A DNA stretch of 64,000 bases from Halichoerus grypus (Eukaryota; Chordata; Mammalia; Carnivora; Phocidae), in assembly GCF_964656455.1 (NCBI RefSeq), contig NC_135725.1, positions 53,761,688 through 53,825,687 of the forward strand, in the 5' to 3' direction. A model generated the notes under the pieces. It was not told the DNA's origin. It saw only the letters and a program-made list of their open reading frames with translations, and did not search any database. Made by a program: the position numbers and the translations under genes. Within the stretch, counting starts at the first letter, position 1; the number at the start of each line of letters is the position of its first letter. Positions 12,425 through 23,088 of this stretch are shown piece by piece.

Positions 12425-12596
12425 GCCCCTAACAACTAATTACTTACTATGTATCAGAGCCTAAGCTAACACATAAACTTATTTATTCCTCACAATAATC
12501 ATTTAAAATGGATATCACCCACCTCTGACATGTTTTAAGGAAGAAATCAAAGACCAAAGAGGCACAATATCTAAGTTTGAGGCACAATATCTAAGT
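12425..12596 (-). repeat. MIR SINE fossil (weak)
   Basis: The words 'acttactatgtatcagagc', 'ttattcctcacaataat' and 'gaaatcaaagaccaaagagg' are in MIR order on the minus strand. The copy ends in an exact short tandem duplication. Confidence 0.6.
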
Positions 12597-12600
12597 TTGA
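12561..12600. repeat. Exact 20-bp tandem duplication
   Basis: The 20-base unit 'ggcacaatatctaagtttga' occurs twice head to tail with no mismatch, directly followed by a (TGAA)n run. Confidence 0.97.
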
Positions 12601-12628
12601 ATGAATGAATGAATGGATGAATGAATAA
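12598..12628. repeat. (TGAA)n tetranucleotide repeat
   Basis: About seven TGAA units with one TGGA variant. Confidence 0.9.
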
Positions 12629-12739
12629 AACAGAACTTCTAACAATTTTGCCCTGAAAAAAGGACAACCTTAAGGAACAGCTAGAAGATAGGATTTCATT
12701 CTTGGAAGCTCTGTGAAGCTAAATATTACTGTGACACTA

Positions 12740-13000
12740 ATAATTATAGCTAACCTTAATCTTACACTTATTATTTTCTAAGTAGTTTATATACATGATC
12801 TCCCACTTAGCCTTATGAGATAAATATGGTATAAGTACTATTACATTAATGCTTATCTCAATTTATCAACAAAGAAATTAAGACTCAGAGGTTGAGTAAC
12901 TTGCCCAATTACCATGCATCTGTTAAATGACTGAGCCAAGACTCAGATCAGTTCTAAGTCCATGACTTGAGCACTTAGCCTCTGTACTACATATTCCTGT
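12740..13000 (-). repeat. MIR SINE, near full length
   Basis: Reverse complement MIR spanning most of the element: 'gagataaatatggtataag', 'caacaaagaaattaagactcagagg', 'ttgagtaacttgcccaatta', 'ccatgacttgagcacttagcc'. Confidence 0.85.
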
Positions 13001-13480
13001 AAGAAATTCAAACTTCTGCAGTCACAATTTCTGTCTCACCATAGCCAAGTGCATATGCTCCTGAATCAATAGTGGAGTTTGTTCTTCCAGAGTTTAGATA
13101 GAGGTAGTACAGTGAAAGGGGTAGGAAAGGATGCTAGATCCATTTCATCTCACCTCCTTGCTGTCCAATTATACCAAAAGAAGAACAACAAAACATTAAA
13201 GCAGTCAAAAACAGGACAATTTAGTACACATCAAGTTCTGAACTTCTATAATCAGAGATTGTATGTGTTGATATTCCTCTTACTGAGCAGCTGTGAGGAA
13301 CTCCTGTAAGGAACACAGGAGTTAACTGAGACTGATGGTTTAATTGATTAAAATATGTATTTTTCTTTACTTATCTTAAAAAATTCTGTGATATAGCCCT
13401 AAATTTTATAATAGAATCAAACTTTTTAAGAACATATTATTTTTTACCAAAGCCTTTTTTTTCCTTCGAAGTCTTGACTA
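13001..13480. other. No recognisable gene or repeat
   Basis: Unique sequence. The 76-codon frame at 13079-13309 (+) has no recognisable domain. Confidence 0.6.
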
Positions 13481-13660
13481 ATGCAGATTGTGTGGTATTG
13501 ACCAAAAATCTGAGTATTCATCCCAGTTCTGGCATTATGAGTTGGACCACGGTAAGGCTTCATCTGTCCAGTCCTCAATTTCCCCCTCAGTAGGATGAGG
13601 GGATAAAGCAGTTAACATTCTCTATAAGAATGTTTCTGAAAGATCTATGATTATTCAATG
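13481..13660 (+). repeat. MIR SINE fossil (weak)
   Basis: 'cccagttctggcattatgag', 'cctcaatttccccctcagtagg' and 'gataaagcagttaacattc' follow the MIR order in sense. Confidence 0.5.
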
Positions 13661-13904
13661 CTCTTCTGGAAAACTGAGAGCAGATGGTTAAATAATTGAA
13701 AGTATAAAGGGAATGAAGATATGTAGTTTTTATACACTATTTTTTCCTTGCCGTATTTATTAATACATTTCCAAACAAAAGTATCCGATCAAAGACACAT
13801 ATAAGGTATATGGGTTCATCATGTGAGCTACAAGTTAGATCTAGTGTCAGAAGCTTTACAAACCACTGTTACATTCAGCATTTACTCTGGAGAAGTAGTT
13901 AGTT

Positions 13905-14150
13905 TAAGGATCAAGAGGAGTAAGTAATCTCTATCATATCACATAGATTTGAATCCCAATTCCACTGCTCCCATGGTGATGTGGGTAAGTTAACTTCTCC
14001 GAAACTCAGTTTCTCAACTGTGAAATGAGAATGATGATGCTTACCTTGAAAGGTTGTTTAAAGGATCAAGTGGGATAAATTATGCATAGTTCTTAAAATC
14101 ATAAAATCAATCACTGGTACACATTAAGCCCTTAACAAATGGTAGCTAAT
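13905..14150 (+). repeat. MIR SINE fossil
   Basis: 'ttgaatcccaattccactgc', 'gggtaagttaacttctccg', 'ctcagtttctcaactgtgaaa', 'ttgtttaaaggatcaagtggg' follow the sense MIR order to the 3' end. Confidence 0.85.
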
Positions 14151-14157
14151 GATGTTA

Positions 14158-14340
14158 ACTTACCTACATTTTCTTGGGAACCCCAATATATAGTTAGAGA
14201 AACAGAAACTCAAAGAAACTAAATAACTTTCCCATGAATGCACAATTAGGAAGCAAAGAAACTGGAATGTAAATTCAGCTCTATCAGATTTTAAAATCCG
14301 TGTGCACTTTCCCCCAAACCACACCATTGCCCTAGCCCGC
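14158..14340 (-). repeat. MIR SINE fossil
   Basis: Reverse complement MIR: 'agaaacagaaactcaaagaa', 'aataactttcccatgaatgc', then 'agattttaaaatccgtgtgc'. It is inverted with respect to the MIR just upstream. Its right part is closely matched by a sequence inside the microsatellite at 16742-16774. Confidence 0.75.
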
Positions 14341-14399
14341 AGCTCTGGCACTCATATCCTGTCTTCCCAGTTGTCTTATCTCTTCATCTTTTAATATTC

Positions 14400-14485
14400 T
14401 GACCCTGTCTCTAGTTAGACAATAAGTTGTTCAAGTGTCTTCTGTTTATAATCCCTTTTTTCCATAATGCCCAGTACAGGGTAAG
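14400..14485 (+). repeat. L2 LINE 3' fragment
   Basis: 'ctagttagacaataagttgtt' and 'cataatgcccagtacag' match the L2 tail layout (gene-less 3' UTR). Confidence 0.55.
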
Positions 14486-14735
14486 ATGCTATGGAAAGAA
14501 GAAAATTAGCCCTTATTCCTCTAAAGGAAAGGAAGGCAATAATATCTGGGTTTATATTCCAGCTCTGGCACTTACTAGCTATGGGATATTGGGCATATTT
14601 TTTAACTTCTCAGTAAAACAATTTCCTCATTTGTAAATGGGTATAACAATTGTACCTGCCTCCTAACAATTAAATGTATAGATTAAACAAATTATGTGCT
14701 TCTACATATTAAGCATTCAACAAATGAAAGCCCTT
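14486..14735 (+). repeat. MIR SINE fossil
   Basis: 'tccagctctggcacttactagc', 'tttcctcatttgtaaatggg', 'caattgtacctgcctcc', 'aagcattcaacaaatgaa' give a clear sense MIR. Confidence 0.88.
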
Positions 14736-14774
14736 TAAAATATATCATTAGTTTTCCCACTTATTTTTACTCTT

Positions 14775-14880
14775 GGTGCTTCCTTTTCTCCTTCATAAAG
14801 TGACTGGCCTACCTCAAAGGGTTGCTGTGAGCATTAAATGAGAAAAATGTGTCCTTAGAAGAGTGTTATCTCATAATAAG
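14775..14880 (+). repeat. MIR 3' fragment
   Basis: 'ttcataaagtgactggcctacc' and 'gggttgctgtgagcattaaatgag' match the 3' half of MIR in sense. Confidence 0.6.
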
Positions 14881-16205
14881 ATCAAATATATCACTTTTAT
14901 TAATTAAATAATAAGTACAATATAGCTTCCAAGATCACAAAAAATTAACCACACCTAGAAGCTTTTTGATCCTCCATCTTCCCATGTCCCATACTATCTA
15001 GGCCTGTTTCTCTGAGGTTCTTGTCTACAAGCCGATACACAACCTTCTGCTCATGGCAAAACTAGGATAGCTCACTTCCTCTAACAGGTAACATGCAAAT
15101 GGTGACCACAGCCTTACTCTAAAGAGGAAATGATTAGTGTACTGTGAAGGCATGACTATCAAAGGCATTCATGAACCAAAGCGCCTTCCTTTACACCCTA
15201 GGTGCCACCTTATAGTGACCACTTATTCAAATGATACACAGGTCTTGATTTCGTACTATAGCAAGTGTTCAATGATCATTTTAATCCCATTGCTACTTTA
15301 TTATAACATCTAACTAAAAAGGTGCTAGGAAATATAACCCACCAACCAGGTAAAAATAAGAACAATACCTATGAAGATTATTGTTTTTCTTTAGCAAATA
15401 CATTATACTATAGACATAAACCCAAATGTGATTCTAAGATACTCTATAAATCCATAGTCTTTCAATTTAAAATGGATATAGATGTGTTTATTTGAAGACT
15501 TATATCAGAATCTGCAATGCTGACAACATAGGAAAAAGACCCCTGGAATGCTGAAAAAAAAAATTTTTATAGAGCTAAAATCCAACTAAATATTTCTATC
15601 AAGTCTATTAACATATGTCTTTCAATTAAATTCAGCAGACTTAAATTCTGAAATGTGTGCTTCTAATATGATGGCAAATAATTTTGCTAAAATGCATTCT
15701 GTTCTGTGTATGCTAATTATCACAGTCCAAGGAAATAGGTTCAGGGCTTCGACTATCAGTATCTTCATTATTGGAGGTGAACTGATATGCCCCTGAAACT
15801 TTCATCGCAAATACAAAATTTTCATAAAGCAATTAAAATCAGTGGGGTTTGGACTATAGGCATAAAACAGCATTAAACTCATTATGCTTACACTACAGTC
15901 TATTTATATTTATTATACTAATATATCTTTTAGGACAGAGCGCGGTAGTTTTGGTTGAAGAATAATACACTCTTTTGTCAAGTAAATGATCACAGGCTTT
16001 CAAATATTTCACAGTAATTCCAACAGCTGTAAAATAGTAATAGTATTATTATTTTTAACACTCTTCCAAACTGTTTGCAGATCTGCATATAAATAATGAT
16101 GAAAATTAAAAGGCCGAGGAAGAAAACAATGCTTACAAAGATCAACTTTAACATTATAGAATATTTTAAAAAGTTATTTCACCCAAATAAACTCCAAAGT
16201 CTACA
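14881..16205. other. No recognisable gene or repeat
   Basis: Unique AT-rich sequence with no element I can name and no open frame of note. Confidence 0.55.
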
Positions 16206-16325
16206 TACTCTCATTCTCCTTGTGCTTTATTTATATTTCTACTTTTCTAGGCCTTAGGCATAATGCCTGGAACATAATTAGAATTCAGTAAATATTTGTT
16301 AGATGAGTTTGTGAATGAATGGCAG
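16206..16325 (+). repeat. L2 LINE 3' end
   Basis: 'gccttaggcataatgcctgg' and 'cagtaaatatttgttagatgag' ending in 'tgaatgaatgg' is the characteristic L2 tail. Confidence 0.75.
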
Positions 16326-16439
16326 GGGGTTTTTGTTGTTCTATTTTTATCTGCTAGGCCTTATATTGGGTTGCATATGCGACGCAGTTCCATGAATGCC
16401 AAACACTATCTGACGATTCTAATAGTGCAGGCAGCTGTA

Positions 16440-16556
16440 CATTTAAGCTCTGTGAGAAGACAGCATTTTCTGTCTCGTTGACCGCTATATGCTCGTGCCT
16501 AGATCAGTTTCTGGCATGTACTAGGTGCTCGATATATATTTGTTGAATAAAAATTG
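16440..16556 (+). repeat. L2 LINE 3' end
   Basis: 'gcctagatcagtttctggcat' and 'ggtgctcgatatatatttg' ending in 'ttgaataaa' is a second L2 tail, in the same orientation as the one at 16206. Confidence 0.75.
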
Positions 16557-16683
16557 AACGACACGTCATTCCAATGATCTTTTCATACTAAAACAAAGTA
16601 ACAAAAACCCATTATGGTTCATTTTTATTCTCCAAGAATACATAGAGTTATAACTTAATTACATATTTAGATTTAAAGTTTGA

Positions 16684-16696
16684 AAATATGGGGGGA

Positions 16697-16734
<38 letters not shown>

Positions 16735-16992
16735 GAGAAAGAGATTTTAAAATCTGTGTGCATTTCCCCCCAAATATATATATATATACGTTCTCCCCAA
16801 ATATATATATACATATGTGTGTGTGTATATATATATGTGTGTATGTATATATAAATGTGTATATATATATACATTCGTATATATTCATATATACACATAT
16901 ATATATACATTCTCCCCAAATACATATATATGTGTGTGTATATATATATATATATATACACACATTCTCCCCCAATATATATATATATATTT
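16684..16992. repeat. Compound (TA)n/(TG)n microsatellite with C-rich boxes
   Basis: Long TA and TG/CA runs are interrupted by a recurring word close to 'ttctccccaaatatatata' at about 16764, 16791, 16911 and 16966, with an inverted counterpart 'ggggggaatcatatata' at 16690. Overlapping long frames on both strands here encode only Tyr-Ile-type repeats and are artefacts. Confidence 0.9.
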
Positions 16993-17034
16993 GAGGGCTT
17001 TAATGTGTCAGGCACTGTGATTAGTCCAGAGAGG

Positions 17035-17130
17035 GATTCTGCTACCATAGTCATGCTAATGTACCCCCAGCATAGAATTCATCACAATGTATTGTAATGA
17101 GTTTTGTAGATCCCCATACACATCATGCTT
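17035..17130 (+). repeat. Possible L2 fragment
   Basis: 'agaattcatcacaatgtattgtaatgag' resembles an internal 3' L2 word (shown here in parts); the remainder is too diverged for a firm call. Confidence 0.35.
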
Positions 17131-17285
17131 TTTCATCCTCTATGCCTTGTCACATTAAATTCCATCTTTCAGATCCATTATTTCACTGCCCACCTCCATG
17201 TGAATTTGTAGGACACCCTATCGACATCTGCTAAAAATTGATGAATTGCTTGATGCAGGACAAACTCCCAAACATCTTGTGTCAA

Positions 17286-17513
17286 AATCAGAGAGGGAGA
17301 CAAACCATGAGAGACTGTGGACTCCCGGAAACAAAATGAGGGTTTCAGAGGGGAGGTGGGCGCGGAGGTGGGGGAAGCCAGGTGGTAAGTATTACGGAGG
17401 GCATGTGTTGTGATGGGCACTGGGTGTTATACACAACTGATGAATCATTAAACACTACATCAAAAACTAATGATGTACTATATGGTAGCTAACTGAACAT
17501 AATAAAAAAAAAA
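17286..17513 (+). mobile_element. L1 3' UTR fragment, 5'-truncated
   Basis: 'gagagggagacaaaccatga', 'gggcactgggtgttatacac', 'atcaaaaactaatgatgt' and an A10 tail make up the carnivore L1 3' UTR. Only the last 230 bases were inserted. No clear target duplication is visible. It lies about 100 bases from the inverted L1 but on the opposite strand to that element's 3' part. Confidence 0.85.
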
Positions 17514-17769
17514 GTGTGGAGAGCACAAGAGAAACAGCTTTTCCTTTCAAAATAAACACCAGATTCTGATAACTTCCTATAAAAAAGTAACATAAAATAT
17601 CTCCCACTAATATTTTATAGTAATTCTGACAGGGATTGCATTAAATGTGTAGATTGCTCTAGGTAGCGTTGACATCTTCACAATACTTGTTCTTCCAATC
17701 CATGAGCATGGAACGTTTTTCACATTTCTTTGTGTCTTCCTCAATTTCTTTCATGAGTATTTTATAGTT

Positions 17770-18756
17770 TTATGAGTACAGATCCTTTGCCTCTTTCATT
17801 AGATTTATTCCTACGTATCCTATGGTTTTAGATGCAATTGTAAATGGGATCGACTCCTTAATTTCTCTTTCTTCTGTCTTGTTGTTGGTGTACAGAAATG
17901 CAACTGACTTCTGTGCATTGATTTTATATCCTGCCACTTTAATGAATTCCTGTATGAGTTCTAGCAGTTTTGGGGTGGAGTCTTTTGGGTTTTCCGCATA
18001 AAGTATCATATCATCTGCAAAGACCGAGAGTTTGACTTCTTCTTTGCCTTTTATTTCTTTTTGTTGTCTGATTGCTGTGGCTAGGACTTCTAATACTATG
18101 TTGAATAGCAGTGGTGATAGTGGACATCCCTGCCATGTTCCTGACCTTAGGGGGAAAGCTCTCAGTTTTTCCCCATTGAGAATGATATTCGCTGTGGGTT
18201 TTTCACAGATGGCTTTTATGATATTGAGGTATGTACCCTCTACCCCTATACTCTGAAGAGTTTTGATCAAAAAAGGGTGCTGTACTTTGTCAAGTGCTTT
18301 TTCTGTATCTATTAAGAGGATCAAATGGTTCTTGTTCTTTCTTTTATTAATGTATTGTATCACATTGATTGATTTGAGGATGTTGAACCAACCTTGCAAC
18401 CCAGGGATAAATCCCACTTGGTCATGGTGAATAATCCTTTTAATGTACTGTTGGATCCTACTGGCTAGTATTTTGGTGAGAATTTCTGCAACCATATTCA
18501 TCAAGGATATTGGTCTGTAATTCTCCTTTTTGATGGGGTCTTTGTCTGGTTTGGGGATAAAGGTAATGGTGGCCTCATAAAACGAGTTTGGAAGTTTTCC
18601 TTCCATTTCTATTTTTTGGAACAGTTTCAGAAGAATAGGTATTAATTCTTCTTTAAAGGTTTGGTAGAATTCCCCTGAGAAGCCATCTGGCCCTGGGCTC
18701 TTGTTTGTTGGGAGATTTCTGATTTCTGGACAAAATGACAAGATGGAAAAAATCAC
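17770..18756 (-). pseudogene. L1 ORF2 reverse transcriptase fragment, open frame
   Basis: The 328-codon frame holds the RT core: 'NYRPISLMN' at residues 79-87, '[13 protein letters not shown]' with the motif A aspartate near 150, '[11 protein letters not shown]' at 209-219 and the catalytic 'FADD' at 246-249, followed by 'GYKINAQKS'. It reads through the inversion junction, so about the first ten residues come from antisense ORF1 sequence; the nominal start codon is therefore not the ORF2 start. It ends at a premature stop after 'KEAKDLYS', and the endonuclease half lies on the other strand. The intact active-site box indicates a relatively recent insertion. No function is expected. Confidence 0.9.
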
Positions 18757-19619
18757 CTCAAAAAAAAGAACAGGAGGCAGTACCGACTGCCAGGGCCCTA
18801 ATCAACATGGACATTAGTAAGATGTTGGAACTAGAGCTCAGAATGATGATTTTAAAGATACAAGCTGGGCTTGAAAAAAGCATGAAACCCTTTCTGGAGA
18901 AATAAAAGAACTAAAATCTAACCAAGTCGAAATCAAAAAGGCTATTAATGAGGTGCAATCAAAAATGGAGGCTCTAACTGCTAGGATAAATGAGGCAGAA
19001 GAGAGAATCAGTGAGATAGAAGACCAAATGATGGAAAATAAAGAAGCTGAGAAAAAGAGAGATAAACAACTACTGGATCACGAGGGCAGAATTCGAGAGA
19101 TAAGCAATACCATAAGATGAAACAATATTAGAATAATTGGGACCCCAGAAGAAGAAGAGAGAGAGAGAGGGTCAGAAGGTATATTGGAGCAAATGATAGC
19201 AGAGAACTTCCCTAATCTGGGGAAGAAAACAGGCATCAAAATCCAGGAGGCACAGAAAACCCCCCTCAAAATCAATAAAAATAGGTCAACACCCTGACAT
19301 CTAATAGTAAAACTTATGAGTCTCAGAGACAAAGAGAAAATCCTGAAAGCAGCTCGGGAGAAGAGATCTGTAACCTACAATGGTAGAAACATTAGATTGG
19401 CAACAGACCTATCCACAGAAACCTGGCAGGCCAGAAAGGACTAGCAGGATATATTCAGAGCACTAAATGAGAAAAATATGCAGCCAAGAATACTATATCC
19501 AGCTAGGCTGTCATTGAAAATAGAAGGAGTTGATAAAAAGCTTCCAGGACAAACAAAAACTAAAGGAATTTGCAAACACAAAACCAGCCCTACAAGAAAT
19601 ATTGAAAGAGGTCCTCTAA
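18735..19619 (+). pseudogene. L1 ORF1 remnant
   Basis: The ATG at 18735 opens '[15 protein letters not shown]', the N-terminus of carnivore L1 ORF1p, an RNA-binding coiled-coil chaperone. The coiled-coil region (Lys/Glu-rich, about 18890-19100) and the RNA-recognition region follow, ending near 'gaaagaggtcctctaa'. A short deletion near 18880 and in-frame stops (for example a TGA where an arginine codon is expected near 19119) break the frame. It is the proximal part of the inverted half of the L1. Confidence 0.82.
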
Positions 19620-19700
19620 GCAAAGAGAGACCCTAAAAGCAACACAGACCAGTAAGGAACACAGACAATATACAGTAACAGTCACCTTACAGGCAATACA

Positions 19701-21049
19701 ATGGCACTAAATGCCTATCTTTCAATAGTTACCCTGAATATAAATGGGCTAAATGCCCCAATCAAAAGACACAGGGTATCAGATTGGATTAAAAAACAAG
19801 ACCCATCGATATGCTGTCTGCAAGAGACTCATATTAGACCCAAAGACACCCCCAGGTTGAAAGTGAGGAGGTGGAAGACCATTTCCCATGCTAATGGACA
19901 CCAAAAGAAAGCTGGGGTGGCAATCCTTCTATCAGACAAATTAGATTTTAACCAACGACTATAATAAGAGATGAGGAAGGACACTACATCATACTTAAAG
20001 GGTCCATCCAACAAGAAGATCTAACAATTGTAAATATCTATGCCCCTAACATGGGAGCAGCCAATTATATAAGGCAATTAATAAAAAAGCAAAGAAACAC
20101 AATGACAACAATACAACAATAGTGGGGGACTTTAACACCCCCCTCACTGAAATGGACAGATTGTCTAAGCAAAAGATCAACAAGGAAATAAAGACTTTAA
20201 ATGACACACTGGACCAAATGGACTTCACAGATATATTCAGAACATTCCATCCCAAAGAAACAGAAATCACATTCTTCTCTAGTGCCCATGGAACATTTTC
20301 CAGAATAGATCACATCCTGGGTCACAAATCAGGTCTCAACCAGTACCAAAAGATTGGGATCATTCCCTGCATATTTTCAGACCACAATGCTTTGACACTA
20401 GAACTCAATCACAAGAGGAAAGTCGGAAAGAACTCAAATGCATGGTGGCTAAAGAGCTCCTACTAAAGAATGAATGGGTCAACCAGGAAATTAAAGAAGA
20501 ATTAAAAAAATTCATGGAAACCAATGAAAATGAAAACACAACTGTTCAAAATCTTTGGGATGCAGCAAAGGCAGTCCTAAGAGGAAAGTATATAGCAATA
20601 CAAGCCTTTCTCAAGAAATAAGAAAGGTCTCAAATACACAACCTAACCCTACACCTAAAGGAGCTGGAGAAAGAACAGCAAATAAAGCCTAAACCCAGCA
20701 GGAGAAGAGAAACAATAAAGATCAGAACGGAAATCAATGAAATAGAAACCAAAAGAACAGTAGAACAGATCAGCGAAACTAGGAGCTGGTTCTTTGAAAG
20801 AAATAACAAGATTGATAAACCCCTGGCCAGACTTATCAAAAAGAAAAGAGAAAGGACCCAAATAAATAAAATCATGGATGAAAGAGGAGAGATCACAACC
20901 AACACCAAAGAAATACAAACAATTATAAGAATATATTATGAGCAACTATATGGCAGCAAATTAGATAATCTGGAATAAATGTATGCATTCCTAGAGATGT
21001 ATCAACTACCAAAACTGAACCAGGAAGAAACAGAAAACCTGAACAGACC
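19701..21049 (+). pseudogene. L1 ORF2 endonuclease half, frameshifted
   Basis: ORF2 starts at 19701 with 'MALNAYLSIVTLNINGLNAP'. The AP-endonuclease-like domain shows the conserved Asn14, 'QETH' with Glu42, then after a frameshift near 19960 'MGDFNTPL' (20122) and 'SDHNAL' near its C-terminus. The sequence continues to about the edge of the RT domain, where it stops at the target duplication (21050). Stops follow at about 19964 and 20466. The rest of ORF2 lies inverted at 17628-18726. Confidence 0.88.
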
Positions 21050-21061
21050 TATAGTAATTCT

Positions 21062-22742
21062 AAGGTCAAAGACAGTATTTTAGATATATGATGTAAAAAT
21101 TTATAATTAAAATACAATTTACCTGTTTCATTTTACCCTTTTTTGATGTGTCTACCAGACATTTTAAAATTACATGTGTAGCTCATGGTATAGTTCTATT
21201 TGACAGAGCTGTTCTAGATCATTATTTTAGGAATATCTCTTTTTGAGATTCCAACTACATGCAGTAATTCATTATATAAGATTTATATTTTTCATTAGTC
21301 AACTAAAAAAATGTATCCTTTGTCATTCAAGAATCTGTTTACATAATCTAAACACCAGACCTATCAACATATGCCAAATGAGTTTCAGAAATGTTTACAG
21401 CTTCATTATCACTCTGTCCTTCATAAGAAGTGCTTCTCTTTGTTTCATACTCATTAATTTCACTATTCTAAGATGTGATTCCCTAAACTCCACAGTCATC
21501 CAAAACCCATTCTACTCTTTGATAAATGCGTGCAAAGCAAGGGGCTAAAAGGAAAAAGAGGGTATTGAAGTTTCATTGTCTCAGGGGAATAATTGAAGAT
21601 AATTCCAATAAGAATAGATTTTTGATTAAACTATGGCAATAGCCAACAGCATTTCTCAAAAGAAAAAAAGAATCATGTTTATATTGTAAGTCAAAGTTTA
21701 AGCATGTCCTGCCTGGAAGCTGAAAATTGATTAATTTAATTAATTTCATGAATACTAAAAAAAAGAGAGAGAGAGAAAAGAAAAACACCTAAGGCACAAT
21801 GGGTTAGTCTTAATTCATTGCACCTGATGAATACCATGGTATCTAACATGTCCTCCCTGAACAAATATTTTGCAAGCAAGAACTATTTCATGGGGGCAGA
21901 CAATAAACATTCCCCCAAAAACTGTGCAGTTGAGACTTCTGCAATAAATAAATTTATGAGGGCGGTGTACTCTCTAAGAACTGGTAGATAATACTTGTTA
22001 TACTATAAACATTGGGTTTGAAATGCCTTTATGCAAATCAGGGGATTCTATTTACTCCCCCCCATCCAGAAGTACTTTCCAGACACAGAGAGTTCTAAGT
22101 AATACTGATCCATGAGAACAAGAGTACTCAATTATTCCACAGAAGAATGGTCACTTTTCAATTTTCTAGTGCCTTAACACCACTGAGAGCTTGTACAGAA
22201 GAGAAAGATACTGAAGTAGTATCATAGAGCAGATGTTTTGCAGTGGCTGGCAGTGATTTGTCTTCAAACATGGAATGATTCTGGGTTTCCTGTTTTATCG
22301 GTCACAACTAGTCCTGGCAAATCCTATGCCAGAAGCTCTCGTCAAAAGCCGAATGATGTTGACATCATGGTGAGGAGGGATTTTTATTTGTGTGATGAGT
22401 ATTTTAAGATAAGGAAGACAGAATGAAGAGGTTTAAAATAAAAAAAAGGAAGGAGTTGGAAGAAAAGAGTTTGCTCTGGCATACAATGACACTGGGCTAA
22501 CCTCTTCCCTGAACCCAAATTAACTCCAAAGGGAGAAGTAGATGGTTATTCACATTCTTTTAAACCAACAGTTCCTAAATGGAAGCTTGTGAACCTTCAG
22601 GACATTATGACGCTGTTCCATAGAGTTCTTTCCATGAAAACACTAAATAAAATCTATTTCCATTAAGAGTTTTAATCAAAAGTAACATTTTATTTTTCCC
22701 TTTAGACATAACACTCCAAGTGCATCTCAGGTGATTATGTGT
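21062..22742. other. No recognisable gene or repeat
   Basis: Unique AT-rich sequence. Frames at 21243-21548 (+), 21573-21788 (-) and 22238-22426 (+) have no recognisable domain. A short GA-rich run is at about 21763. Confidence 0.55.
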
Positions 22743-22756
22743 AGAAAATCAATGGA

Positions 22757-22957
22757 GGGGCGCCCGGGTGGCTCAGTCAGTTGAGCGGCTGCCTTCGGCT
22801 CAGGTCATGATCCCAGGGTGCTGGGATCGAGCCCCCCATTGGGCTCCTTGCTCTGCGCGGAGCCCACTTCTTCCTTTCCTCTCTGCTTGTACTCTCTCAC
22901 TGTCTCTCCTCTCATTCTAAAATAAATAAATAAAATCTTAAAAAAAAAAGAAAAGAA
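22757..22957 (+). mobile_element. Can-SINE
   Basis: Head 'gcgcccgggtggctcagtca', CT-rich middle, (AAATA)n tail and A-rich end. The exact 14-base target duplication 'agaaaatcaatgga' is at 22743-22756 and 22958-22971. Confidence 0.96.
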
Positions 22958-23088
22958 AGAAAATCAATGGAAATCGGATGAGTACATTCATGTCTCCGTT
23001 TTTCCTTCACCTGAATTCTGAGATGCAATGAGGGTTTTGACAATTATACTAATTTTAATTGTTTATATTAGTCATATATTTAAAATTT

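Larger units (their letters stand above)
17616..21061 (-). mobile_element. LINE-1 with inverted 5' half and no poly-A
   Basis: Bases 17628-18726 are L1 ORF2 (reverse transcriptase) on the minus strand. Bases 18727-21049 are L1 from the start of ORF1 through the endonuclease half of ORF2 on the plus strand. In L1 coordinates the plus piece stops at 'gaacagacct' and the minus piece starts at 'aaatctcccaaca', so only about 30 bases are missing between them. The direct repeat 'tatagtaattct' flanks the whole at 17616-17627 and 21050-21061. No ORF2 C-terminus, 3' UTR or poly-A is present. This is the layout of twin priming; the absent 3' end is inferred to reflect priming inside the L1 RNA. Divergence is low compared with the L1 at 5268, but frames are broken, so it is inactive. 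Confidence 0.88.

Noticed and set aside
12558..12628. CRISPR-like direct repeats
   Set aside because: Two adjoining 20-base copies and a tetranucleotide run without spacers in a mammalian genome do not form an array.
16673..17097. Several overlapping frames of 67-118 codons on both strands, rich in Tyr and Ile
   Set aside because: They are translations of the TA/TG microsatellite and have no independent support.
20630..20945. Two hydrophobic-looking minus-strand frames (92 and 96 codons)
   Set aside because: They are antisense of the A-rich L1 ORF2 strand, which always gives Phe/Leu/Ile/Ser-rich frames.
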